DNA from: Sulfuriferula plumbiphila
GTDB lineage: Bacteria; Pseudomonadota; Gammaproteobacteria; Burkholderiales; Sulfuriferulaceae
Direction: 5' to 3'
Assembly: GCF_009938015.1 (NCBI RefSeq)
Contig: NZ_AP021884.1
Span: 558,001-622,000 of the forward strand
Length of the DNA: 64,000 nucleotides
The notes below the pieces were generated by a model, which had not been told where the DNA came from, did no database searches, and saw only the letters and a list, made by a program, of their open reading frames with translations. Positions 35,373 to 43,651 of this stretch are shown here, piece by piece (positions within the stretch are counted from its first letter, which is position 1; every line of letters begins with the position of its first letter). The position numbers were made by a program, and so were the translations under genes.

Positions 35373-37093
35373 GCGCCACCCTGCACGGCATCGGCGTTTC
35401 CAGCGGCATTGCCATCGGTCCTGCGCGGCTGGCCTCGCATACACGCATCGAAGTTGCCCACTATGTGCTGCAAAAAGCACATATTGCCGAGGAGCTGGAG
35501 CGCTTCGACGAAGCGGTGCAAACCGTGCGCGCCGAGATGAGCGCACTGCGCAGCCAGATCCCTGCCAACGCCCCGGCGGAGTTGCCCGCGTTCCTTGATA
35601 TGCATCTGATGATTCTGAATGATTCGATGCTGTCGCAAGCGCCGAAGCAGCTCATCGAAACCCAGCAATGCAACGCAGAGTGGGCGCTCACCCAGCAGAT
35701 GGAACAGCTGGTGGCGCAGTTCGACGAAATTGACGACGCCTATCTGCGCGAGCGCAAGACCGACGTGGTACAGGTGGTGGAGCGCGTCATCAAGGTGCTG
35801 CTGGGGCATCCCGGCCATCTGCCACTGGCCGAAGATGCGCGCCATGACGGCATCCTGGTGGCGCATGATCTGTCGCCTGCCGACATGATCGGTTTCAAGC
35901 GCCAGCAGTTTGCCGCGTTCATTACTGATATGGGCGGCACCACTTCACATACCGCCATTCTCGCGCGCAGCCTGAACATCCCCTCGGTGATGGCGCTGCA
36001 CAACGCACGCAGCCTGATTCGTGAAAATGAAACCATCATCGTGGACGGCGATCACGGTGTGGTGATTCTCGACCCGGATGAAACGGTGCTGGAAGAGTAT
36101 CGCCTGCGCCAGAACGAGTGGAAGATTGAACACCAGAAGCTCAAGCGCCTGAAGGGCAACCGCGCCGCCACGCTCGATGGCGTGGTGGTGGAACTGCACG
36201 GTAATATCGAACTGCCGCAAGACGTAGCGGCGGTGCAGGAATCGGGTGCAACGGGCATTGGTCTGTTCCGCAGCGAATTCCTGTTCATGAACCGCGCCGA
36301 TCTGCCCGGCGAGGACGAGCAGTTTGAAGCTTATCGCGAAGTGGCGGAGGCGATGAACGGAATGCCGGTGACCATCCGCACCCTCGATCTGGGTGCTGAC
36401 AAACCACTGGCCGGACTCACTGCCCACACCCTCAATCCGGCACTCGGTCTGCGCGCGATTCGCCTGTGTCTGGCTGAACCGAAATTGTTCCGCACCCAGT
36501 TGCGCGCGATTCTGCGGGCCTCGCACTTTGGTCAGGTACGCATCCTTATCCCCATGCTGTCCAGCCTGCCGGAGCTGCGCCAGACCCAGTACGCTATCGA
36601 GGCGGCCAAGGCCAGTCTGGTTGCCGATGGCATCGCGTTTGATCCGGCTGTCAAGGTGGGGGGCATGATCGAAATCCCTGCCGCTGCACTGGCCGCACAG
36701 AGCTTTGCCGAGCGTATGGATTTTCTGTCCATCGGCACCAACGATCTGATCCAGTACACACTGGCGATTGATCGTGCCGACGACAGCGTGTCGCACCTGT
36801 ACGACCCGCTGCACCCGGCGGTGCTACAGCTGATCGCGATGACCATTCGCGCCGGCGAGAAAGCGGGCAAGCCGGTATCGGTGTGCGGCGAAATGGCGGG
36901 TGACCCACTGCTCACACGCCTGTTGTTGGGTCTGGGGCTGCGCAGCTACTCCATGCACCCGGCCAGCCTGCTCTCGGTCAAACAGCGCGTGCTCAAAAGC
37001 AATAGCGTGGAAGCCGCCGCCCAGGCTGGCAAAATCATGCGCGGCCATGAGCCGGACAAGCTGCAAACGCTGCTCGCCCGATTGAACGCCTGA
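35369..37093 (+). CDS. ptsI: Phosphoenolpyruvate--protein phosphotransferase (EI)
   Basis: A 574-residue EI of the PTS. The phospho-His domain has DMGGTTSHTAILARSLNIPSV. The PEP-binding barrel includes GATGIGLFRSEFLFM, TIRTLDLGADKPL, ALGLRAIRLCL and the dimer region FLSIGTNDLIQYTLAIDR with SVCGEMAGDP. It starts at GTG 35369 overlapping ptsH. It completes an EI-HPr-EIIA chain without membrane components. Confidence 0.96.
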   Translation: MSATLHGIGVSSGIAIGPARLASHTRIEVAHYVLQKAHIAEELERFDEAVQTVRAEMSALRSQIPANAPAELPAFLDMHLMILNDSMLSQAPKQLIETQQCNAEWALTQQMEQLVAQFDEIDDAYLRERKTDVVQVVERVIKVLLGHPGHLPLAEDARHDGILVAHDLSPADMIGFKRQQFAAFITDMGGTTSHTAILARSLNIPSVMALHNARSLIRENETIIVDGDHGVVILDPDETVLEEYRLRQNEWKIEHQKLKRLKGNRAATLDGVVVELHGNIELPQDVAAVQESGATGIGLFRSEFLFMNRADLPGEDEQFEAYREVAEAMNGMPVTIRTLDLGADKPLAGLTAHTLNPALGLRAIRLCLAEPKLFRTQLRAILRASHFGQVRILIPMLSSLPELRQTQYAIEAAKASLVADGIAFDPAVKVGGMIEIPAAALAAQSFAERMDFLSIGTNDLIQYTLAIDRADDSVSHLYDPLHPAVLQLIAMTIRAGEKAGKPVSVCGEMAGDPLLTRLLLGLGLRSYSMHPASLLSVKQRVLKSNSVEAAAQAGKIMRGHEPDKLQTLLARLNA

Positions 37094-37707
37094 TGCACCC
37101 GCAATACTGGCAGCAAGCCACGAGCGAATTGGCCGCCGGCGATGCGGTGTTGAAATCGCTGATTGCGCGTTACCCGGAAGTCAGCATGCGCAGTCGGGGT
37201 GACGCGTTTTCTACACTGGCGCGCTCCATCGCCGGGCAGCAGATTTCGGTGAAAGCCTCCGAAGCTGTATGGCAGCGCCTTTTGGCATGTGCTGTGCTTA
37301 CCCCGGAAGCTATCGCAAACACTGCGCCGGAAGTTTTGCGTACTTGCGGTTTCTCGCTGCGCAAGGTTGAATACCTGCGCGATCTTGCGGCCAAATTTGT
37401 CGACGGCTCATTGCATCCCGGCTTGTGGCAGGATATGGACGACGAGGCGGTGATTGTCGAATTGTGCCGGGTGCGCGGCATTGGCCGCTGGACTGCGGAA
37501 ATGTTTCTGATGTTCTATCTGTTACGTCCGGATGTGCTGCCGCTGGATGATATCGGCCTGCAAAAAGCCATGGCCGCACAGTATCAGAACGGCGCACCGA
37601 TCAGCAAAATCAAAATGCGCAGCCTGGCCGAAACCTGGCGCCCGTGGCGTTCGGTGGCGACCTGGTACCTGTGGCGCAGCCTGGATCCGCAGGTCGTGGC
37701 GTACTAA
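37093..37707 (+). CDS. DNA-3-methyladenine glycosylase II (AlkA-like, HhH-GPD)
   Basis: A 204-residue base-excision enzyme. It contains ARSIAGQQISVKASEAVWQRL, the helix-hairpin-helix VRGIGRWTAEMFLMFYL, and the catalytic Asp in LPLDDIGLQKAM. It lacks the N-terminal domain of E. coli AlkA, so it is the short type common in betaproteobacteria. ATG 37093 overlaps the ptsI stop (TGATG). Flanked downstream by the long inverted repeat at 37724. Confidence 0.88.
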   Translation: MHPQYWQQATSELAAGDAVLKSLIARYPEVSMRSRGDAFSTLARSIAGQQISVKASEAVWQRLLACAVLTPEAIANTAPEVLRTCGFSLRKVEYLRDLAAKFVDGSLHPGLWQDMDDEAVIVELCRVRGIGRWTAEMFLMFYLLRPDVLPLDDIGLQKAMAAQYQNGAPISKIKMRSLAETWRPWRSVATWYLWRSLDPQVVAY

Positions 37708-37723
37708 TGCCTTTAAAAATGGC

Positions 37724-37821
37724 TTAACCACGGAGAACACGGGGTTCACGGAGGAAACCTTAAATACGATAAATTCATATATTCGCTTTTCCTCCGTGAA
37801 CCCCGTGTTCTCCGTGGTTAA
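37724..37821. repeat. Dispersed CCACGGAG-type inverted repeat, copy D (near perfect)
   Basis: The left arm begins TTAACCACGGAGAACACGGG and the right arm ends CCCGTGTTCTCCGTGGTTAA. They pair perfectly over about 34 bases with an A+T-rich loop of about 30. It fills the gap between the convergent AlkA-like and trxC genes. It is the best preserved of the four copies in this window and could act as a bidirectional terminator. Confidence 0.75.
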
Positions 37822-37838
37822 CTTGTTTTTTTCCGAAT

Positions 37839-38261
37839 TTACAGATTTTGCGCCAGCCAGCGTTTGAGTCCGCTGGCATCCAGTGCGCCCGACATGCGCG
37901 CTGCCTCGGTGCCGTTTTTGAACAAAATCAGGGTGGGGATACTGCGGATATGATAGCGCGCAGCCAGCGCCTGCTCGGCCTCAGTCTCGACCTTGGCAAA
38001 GCGCACCTGGCTGGCCAGTTCCGCGCCGGCCTGTTTAAAGGCAGGCGCCATCATTTTGCAGGGGCCGCACCAGCTCGCCCAGAAATCCACCAGCACTGGC
38101 AAATCGTTGCGCGTGATGAAGCGGTCGAAGTTGCTGGCGCCAAGATCAAGTGGTAAACCGGCGTGCAGCAGTGCGCCGCACTTGCCGCATTTGGGTGTTT
38201 GATTGACGCGTTCGGCGGGGATACGGTTAACCGCCTGACAGGACGGGCAGACCAGATTCAT
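37839..38261 (-). CDS. trxC: Thioredoxin 2 (zinc-binding TrxC)
   Basis: A 140-residue thioredoxin with an N-terminal zinc ribbon (CPSC about residue 5 and CGKC near 26) followed by a thioredoxin domain with the active site WCGPCK. These proteins reduce disulfides in oxidative stress. GAGG lies about eight bases before ATG 38261; the longer frame starts at a GTG within this site. It is the last gene of the RND-rhodanese-glutaredoxin operon. Confidence 0.93.
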   Translation of the reverse strand: MNLVCPSCQAVNRIPAERVNQTPKCGKCGALLHAGLPLDLGASNFDRFITRNDLPVLVDFWASWCGPCKMMAPAFKQAGAELASQVRFAKVETEAEQALAARYHIRSIPTLILFKNGTEAARMSGALDASGLKRWLAQNL

Positions 38262-38327
38262 ATTAAGCACCTCGGTTAAAATATATCCGGTAGGTGCGGC
38301 ATTTCAGGCGTTTTTCAAGCCGGGCGA

Positions 38328-38582
38328 TCAGCTTTTCAGCAGAGCGTCCAGTTTACCGGCACGGTCCAATGCGGAGAGATCGTCGAAGCCACCCACGTGG
38401 GTGTTACCCACATAGATTTGCGGCACGGTGCGGCGTCCGGTGCGCGTCATCATCTCCGCGCGGCGGGTGTGATCGAGGTCGACGCGGATTTTTTCCACGC
38501 TGGCCCCTTTGCCCTGCAGCAGGCGTTCAGCCATGACGCAGTAGGGGCATACTGCGGTGCAATACATGATGACTGTGGGCAT
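38328..38582 (-). CDS. grxC: Glutaredoxin 3
   Basis: An 84-residue monothiol/dithiol glutaredoxin with the dithiol active site CPYC (CTAVCPYCVMAERLL), cis-Pro TVPQIYVG and the GGFDDL glutathione-binding segment. It lies one base downstream of the rhodanese gene and precedes trxC. It probably reduces glutathione-mixed disulfides or persulfides generated in this pathway. Confidence 0.93.
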   Translation of the reverse strand: MPTVIMYCTAVCPYCVMAERLLQGKGASVEKIRVDLDHTRRAEMMTRTGRRTVPQIYVGNTHVGGFDDLSALDRAGKLDALLKS

Positions 38583-38583
38583 G

Positions 38584-38994
38584 CTATTTCACCGTCGGCA
38601 GACCGGCCTGTTCCCAAGCCTTGATGCCACCTTTGAGGTTGTAAACCTGGCTAAAGCCGTTTTTGCGCAGGACCCCGCAGGCCATGGCCGAACGCGTACC
38701 GCTTTGGCAATTCACCAGGATGGTCTTGTCTTTGTGCTTTTCCAGAGGCTTGAGGCCGGCAGCCAGCTGCCCAAGCGGGATGTGGCGCGCATTGGCAATG
38801 TGTCCGGCGGCGAACTCGTTGGCTTCGCGCACGTCCAGAACCAGCGCATCCTGATGATTGATGAGCTGCACCGCCTGGGTGGTGTCAGCGCTGAGTGCAC
38901 CGCTCAGTTTGCCGCGTATTATGGGCAGGATCAGCATGATGCCGGAAAACGCAGCCAGCAGAACCAGCCAGATGTTTTGTTGAAGAAATTCCAA
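38584..38994 (-). CDS. Membrane-anchored rhodanese domain protein
   Basis: A 136-residue protein with one N-terminal hydrophobic helix (IWLVLLAAFSGIMLILPII, residues 7-25) and a single rhodanese domain. The active-site loop is LVNCQSGTRSAM (Cys at about residue 97), and the LDVREANEFAAGHIANARHI segment precedes it. It should carry persulfide sulfur. In E. coli YgaP the rhodanese and a DUF2892-type membrane part are fused; here the two are separate adjacent genes. Confidence 0.88.
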   Translation of the reverse strand: MEFLQQNIWLVLLAAFSGIMLILPIIRGKLSGALSADTTQAVQLINHQDALVLDVREANEFAAGHIANARHIPLGQLAAGLKPLEKHKDKTILVNCQSGTRSAMACGVLRKNGFSQVYNLKGGIKAWEQAGLPTVK

Positions 38995-39009
38995 AATGGG
39001 CTCCCGGGA

Positions 39010-39228
39010 TTAAAGACCGCAACCTGTTTTGACGCCCGCTTTTTTGAGCATGACATCCATCGGGCAAAAACGGGTAATGCCGCTCTGGAACAGGTTGAAG
39101 CCAACAAAGGCGGTCAGCCACAGCCAGCTGATATGGCTCATGTCCACGCTGCCGGCCAGATGCGCCAGCAGCAGGGAGGTCATGATGAACAGGCCGGCGA
39201 TAATACGAACTGCGCGTTCTACAGTCAT
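39010..39228 (-). CDS. DUF2892 / YgaP-type transmembrane protein
   Basis: A 72-residue protein with two membrane helices (about 8-24 and 33-50) and a C-terminal FCPMDVMLKKAG motif. This matches the C-terminal membrane half of YgaP (DUF2892). Its Cys and the downstream rhodanese gene suggest a shared sulfur-handling unit. It lies between the RND pump gene and the rhodanese gene, 15-20 bases from each. Confidence 0.85.
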   Translation of the reverse strand: MTVERAVRIIAGLFIMTSLLLAHLAGSVDMSHISWLWLTAFVGFNLFQSGITRFCPMDVMLKKAGVKTGCGL

Positions 39229-39247
39229 GGTGTTTCCTTCAGGTTGG

Positions 39248-42200
39248 TTAAATGGTTCTGCTTTGACGCGCCAGCAGGCGACGCTCCCACAGGTAATATA
39301 TCAGCGGAATCACGATCAGTGTCAGCGCTGTAGAAGCAAAGGTACCGAAAATCAGCGACACCGCCAAGCCTCCAAATACCGGGTCGGTCACCATGATGGC
39401 CGAACCCAGGATGATGGCGAGCGCAGTCAGCATGATGGGACGAAAGCGTACCGCGCCGGCCTCGATCACTGCTTCCTCGAGGCCGTAGCCGCGCGCCCGG
39501 TAATCGATGATGAAGTCGATCAGCAGCAGCGAGTTGCGCACCACCACGCCGGCCAGGGCGATGACGCCGATCATCGAGGTGGCGGTGAATGCCTGCTGGG
39601 TGATCCAGTGGCCGGGGAACACGCCCACCAGCGTGAGCGGAATCGCACCCATCACGATCAGCGGCATCATGAACGACTTGTAGTAACCCACCAGCATCAG
39701 GTAGATGAATACCAGCGCCACGATGAAGGCGGAACCCAGATCGCGGAACACGTCCAGGGTGAGGCGCATTTCGCCGCCCCACAGCAGGTGGTAGCTCATC
39801 ACGTCATCGGGTTGGGCCTGGGTGAAGCCAAGGTTGCCGGTCTTGAACGTCACCCCGGCGGGCAGCAGTTTGCCGTCGAGCATTTTGTCCAGCGCCAGCA
39901 CGGCGTATACCGGGCTGGACTTGAGCAGTTCGCCACCGACCATGACCACGGGATGCTGATCGCGGTCGTAGATCGGCTTGTCCTGGGTGGCGCGTTCCAC
40001 GGTGGCGATGGCAGACAGCGGCACTTGCTGGCCGGACAGGTTGGTGACGCGGATGGACAGGATCTGGGCCGGCGTCTGGCGTTCGCTTTGCGGCAGGCGC
40101 ACGGTAATGTTTACCGGTTCGCGCGCATCATCCACGTGCACGGTGCCGATGGAGAAACCGGATACATAGTCGTGCAACAGCCTGCCTACCTGACCTACAG
40201 CCACGCCCGATAGTGCGGCTTTTTCGCGGTCCACTTTCACATGGAACGCATCCACGGTGGCGGTCACCGAATCGTCCACGTTGACGATGCCGTAGATCTT
40301 GCTGAAATCTCGATCCACGTCTGCCGCCGCGGCGCGCAGCTTGTTGTAGTCCGGGCCATACAGTTCGGCCAGAATCTGCGACTGTACCGGCGGGCCGGGC
40401 GGGGTTTCGTACAGTTTCAGCCTGGCCTGCGGGAAGGCCTTGCGTACCGGTGCCAGCGCCGCGTTGAAGTCGTTCACGATTGCGTGCGACGGCACGGAGC
40501 GATCATGTTTGCTGGTGAGGTTGACGCGCAACTGGGCGATGTTGTCGCCGCGTTTCAGCATGTCGCCGCGCACCAGGGCGGCAAAATCCACCGGGGCGGT
40601 CATGCCGAGGAAGGTCTGGTAGTCGGTCACGTATTTTGTGTTTGCCAGAACGTCGCCTACCGCACGCGCCACCCGATCAGTTTCGGCCAGGGTGGTGCCG
40701 GCCGGTGTATCCACCTGCACCAGGAAGGTGTTGGTGTTGTCGTTGGGCAGCATTTTCAGCTCCACGCCCAGAGCGGACAACGGGCCGTTCATGCCGGAAG
40801 GCCGGATAAACTGCCAGGCGGGCTGGATCATTGCCGCCAGCAGCAGGCCCAGTATCACCAGGAACAGCAGGTTGCGGCGGCCAGCGTGTCTGATAAACGG
40901 TGTAATCACCGCCACGTAGGCGCGGTGCAGCCGGTCTTTCGGGTCGGCGTCGTTTTCCCCCAGTGCGGGCTTCTGCGCGAGCGACTTGGCGGCCTTGCCG
41001 GCGAGCCAGCGGTTGGCAGCCCAGGGCACCACCATGTAGGCGATCACCAGCGAAGCAATCATTGCTATCGGCACGTTGAACGGGATGGGACGCATGAAGG
41101 GCCCCATCATGCCGGTGACGAAAGCCATCGGGATAAACGCCAGGATGACCGCGATGGTGGCGATGTTGGTGGGGTTGCCGATCTCGTTGGTGGCGGTTAC
41201 CAGGGCTTCCTTGAAGTTCTTGCCGCCGCCGTGGTGCATGTGCCGGTGGATGTTTTCCACTACCACAATCGCCGCGTCCACCAGCAGCCCCAGGGACAGA
41301 ATCAGCGCGAACAGGGTAATGCGGTTAATGGTCTGGCCGGCGATGAGGCCGACGGTCAGCACCACAAACAGGATCAGCGGTACGGTGAGGGTAACGATGG
41401 CGGCTTCGCGCCAGCCCAGAAACAGCACCAGAATCACCACCACCGAGCCGATGGCGATGCCCAGATGTTCCATCAGGGTATTCACCGCGTCGTTGGCCTT
41501 GGCGCCGTCGTCGCGGGTGACGGCGACTTCAATGCCCTGGGGAATGGCCTGGCGTTTCAGGCTGTCCAGCTTCTGGAGTACCGCGTCAGCGACGACTACC
41601 GCATTGGTGCCGGCCTTCTTGGCGATGGCGATGGTGACCGCCGGTGCCTCGCCGCGATAGGCTGGATCATGAGCGGCAGGGCCATAGGCGAAACGGGTCT
41701 GTTCATCGGTTTCCGCCGCGCCGTCCTGGAGGGTGGCAACGTCTTTCAGGAATACCGGTTTGCCATTGGGTGCGCCGACGATGATCTGGCCCACTTCGCG
41801 TGCGTTGCCAATAAAGCCGGACAGACGCAACGGCTGGTTGCGATTGGCGTCGACCAGGGTGCCGATCGGCACGGAGACGTTGGCGCCTTGCAGCATCTTG
41901 TCCACCTGGTCGAGGCTCACACCGGCTGCCGCCAGTTTGGCGGGGGAGATCCACACGTTGATTGCACGCTGCGCGCCGCCCACCAGCTGGGTGAAGGACA
42001 CGCCCGGCACATTGCGCAGCTGTTCAAGCACGCGGGCGGACACCTGACGCAGCTGATAGTCATCCATCTGGGTGGAACTCAGCGTCAGTGTCATGATCGG
42101 CACGTCGTCCACGTTGATCGGCTTGACCAGTGGCTGCATGGCGCCCGGCGGGATGCTGTCGAGGTTCTGCATCAACTGGTTGTAGAGCTTGACCAGGCTT

Positions 42201-42541
42201 TTTTCCTGGTCTTCGCCGACGTCGAACTGAACGGTGACGACGCCGAAGTCGGGGGCGGCATAGCCGAAGGTATGTTTCACCCCGGACTGGGCGTTCATGA
42301 TCGCTTCCAGCGGTTTTACCACCAGGTTCTGGATTTCGGTGGCCGATGCCCCCGGCTTGGCGACAATAATGTTGGCGGCCGGCACCACGATCTGCGGGTT
42401 GTATTCCCGCGCCGTGACGAATAGCGCCATCACACCGGCCAGCGTTACCGCCAGCATCAGCATGGCGGTGATTTTTGATTCCAGGAAAGTGCGGGCGATC
42501 CTGCCCGCGATATTCAGGGGTGCCGGGTGCGGATCAGACAT
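39248..42541 (-). CDS. RND efflux permease, sulfur-stress operon
   Basis: A 1097-residue inner-membrane RND transporter. The TM4 proton-relay motif reads LLVDAAIVVVEN (Asp near residue 422). There is only one Asp here, whereas the HAE1 drug pumps have Asp-Asp. This single Asp is reminiscent of CzcA-type metal pumps, although overall the protein resembles neither fully. Start ATG 42541 overlaps the adaptor stop. With the adaptor and TolC genes upstream it forms a full tripartite pump. Substrate unknown. Confidence 0.88.
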   Translation of the reverse strand: MSDPHPAPLNIAGRIARTFLESKITAMLMLAVTLAGVMALFVTAREYNPQIVVPAANIIVAKPGASATEIQNLVVKPLEAIMNAQSGVKHTFGYAAPDFGVVTVQFDVGEDQEKSLVKLYNQLMQNLDSIPPGAMQPLVKPINVDDVPIMTLTLSSTQMDDYQLRQVSARVLEQLRNVPGVSFTQLVGGAQRAINVWISPAKLAAAGVSLDQVDKMLQGANVSVPIGTLVDANRNQPLRLSGFIGNAREVGQIIVGAPNGKPVFLKDVATLQDGAAETDEQTRFAYGPAAHDPAYRGEAPAVTIAIAKKAGTNAVVVADAVLQKLDSLKRQAIPQGIEVAVTRDDGAKANDAVNTLMEHLGIAIGSVVVILVLFLGWREAAIVTLTVPLILFVVLTVGLIAGQTINRITLFALILSLGLLVDAAIVVVENIHRHMHHGGGKNFKEALVTATNEIGNPTNIATIAVILAFIPMAFVTGMMGPFMRPIPFNVPIAMIASLVIAYMVVPWAANRWLAGKAAKSLAQKPALGENDADPKDRLHRAYVAVITPFIRHAGRRNLLFLVILGLLLAAMIQPAWQFIRPSGMNGPLSALGVELKMLPNDNTNTFLVQVDTPAGTTLAETDRVARAVGDVLANTKYVTDYQTFLGMTAPVDFAALVRGDMLKRGDNIAQLRVNLTSKHDRSVPSHAIVNDFNAALAPVRKAFPQARLKLYETPPGPPVQSQILAELYGPDYNKLRAAAADVDRDFSKIYGIVNVDDSVTATVDAFHVKVDREKAALSGVAVGQVGRLLHDYVSGFSIGTVHVDDAREPVNITVRLPQSERQTPAQILSIRVTNLSGQQVPLSAIATVERATQDKPIYDRDQHPVVMVGGELLKSSPVYAVLALDKMLDGKLLPAGVTFKTGNLGFTQAQPDDVMSYHLLWGGEMRLTLDVFRDLGSAFIVALVFIYLMLVGYYKSFMMPLIVMGAIPLTLVGVFPGHWITQQAFTATSMIGVIALAGVVVRNSLLLIDFIIDYRARGYGLEEAVIEAGAVRFRPIMLTALAIILGSAIMVTDPVFGGLAVSLIFGTFASTALTLIVIPLIYYLWERRLLARQSRTI

Positions 42542-43634
42542 TGCCGCCCCCTGCGCTGACTATTTTGTCGCCGGATTGCAGATTGGCGGTGGCCGAGGTC
42601 ACGACGCGCTCGCCGGGGGTCAGGCCGGCCTGGATTTCCACCTGGCCAGCGCTGGTATCACCGACGCGCACCATACGGTAATGGGCGATGCCCTGGGCGT
42701 CCACCACGAACACGCCGGTGATGCCGGCACGGTCGAGCACAGCCGGCTGCGGGACGCGCACGCCCTCACGCTGGCCGGTGGGGAAGGCGACCAGTACATA
42801 CATGCCGCTCTTGAACCGGGTACCCTGAGGCAAATCAATTTTGACCAGGTAGGTGCGCGTGACCGGATCGGCGGCGGGCACCAGGCGCGCGATCGTGCCG
42901 GTGATGGCGGTGCCGGTACCATTTACTTGCAGGCTGACGCTGTCTCCCAGCTTCAAGTGGGCGAACACATCGGACGACACGCTTGTCTGTACCTGCAGGC
43001 GGGCCGGGTTTTCCAGCATCAGTACGGGCCTGCCCGGTGTGGCGAGGTCGCCCACGTTGGCCAGTTTCTGCGTAATGATGCCGGCGAACGGCGCGGTCAG
43101 CGTAGCGTAGCGCATTTGCGCGGCGGCAGTACCGAGACCGGCGCGGGCAGCCGCTGCCTGCTGCCGGGCCACCTGGTATTGCAGGCGCACCTTGTCCCAT
43201 TGCTGCTTGGGAATGGCCTCTTCCTTGTATAAGGCGCCAAAGCGCTGGTAATCATTTTTGGCGTCGGCGAGCGCCGCTTCCGCCTGTGCCAGCCCGGCTT
43301 TGGCCTGGCTAACCTGACCCTGGATATCGGTCGGATCGACCGTGAACAGGCGCTGGCCGGCGACGACGCTTTGCCCTTCCTGCACATTCATTTCACGGAT
43401 AAAACCCATCAGGCGCGAAGCGATCTGGGCCTGCTGTTCGGCAATGACGCTGCCGGGAGCAGTGGCGATGATGGGCAGCACGGTTTTCTGCACCACGGCC
43501 ATATCGGCTGTGACTGTGGCTGCCTGAGTTGTGGTTTGCTGTTGTTGGTCCTTTTCGCTGCATCCGGCTAGTGCAAGCGCCAGCCCCAGCGCAACAGCAG
43601 CGGATTTAATGGCTTTCATGGCTCGATGATTCAC
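42534..43634 (-). CDS. RND efflux periplasmic adaptor (MFP family)
   Basis: A 366-residue adaptor. The N-terminus has a lipoprotein-like signal ending LALALAGCSEKD. Lipoyl halves (SVVAGQRLFTVDP, ANVGDLATPGRPVL) flank a coiled hairpin (QVSQAKAGLAQAEAALADAK). GTG 43634 follows AGGGAG by six bases; the frame also has a TTG at 43640 and an ATG at 43619. It sits between TolC (17-base gap) and the pump. Confidence 0.87.
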   Translation of the reverse strand: MNHRAMKAIKSAAVALGLALALAGCSEKDQQQQTTTQAATVTADMAVVQKTVLPIIATAPGSVIAEQQAQIASRLMGFIREMNVQEGQSVVAGQRLFTVDPTDIQGQVSQAKAGLAQAEAALADAKNDYQRFGALYKEEAIPKQQWDKVRLQYQVARQQAAAARAGLGTAAAQMRYATLTAPFAGIITQKLANVGDLATPGRPVLMLENPARLQVQTSVSSDVFAHLKLGDSVSLQVNGTGTAITGTIARLVPAADPVTRTYLVKIDLPQGTRFKSGMYVLVAFPTGQREGVRVPQPAVLDRAGITGVFVVDAQGIAHYRMVRVGDTSAGQVEIQAGLTPGERVVTSATANLQSGDKIVSAGGGNV

Positions 43635-43651
43635 GATCAACTCCCTGGTCT

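Noticed and set aside
40241-42424. Long plus-strand open frame of about 720 codons
   Set aside because: Antisense shadow of the second RND pump gene, with no recognisable protein family.
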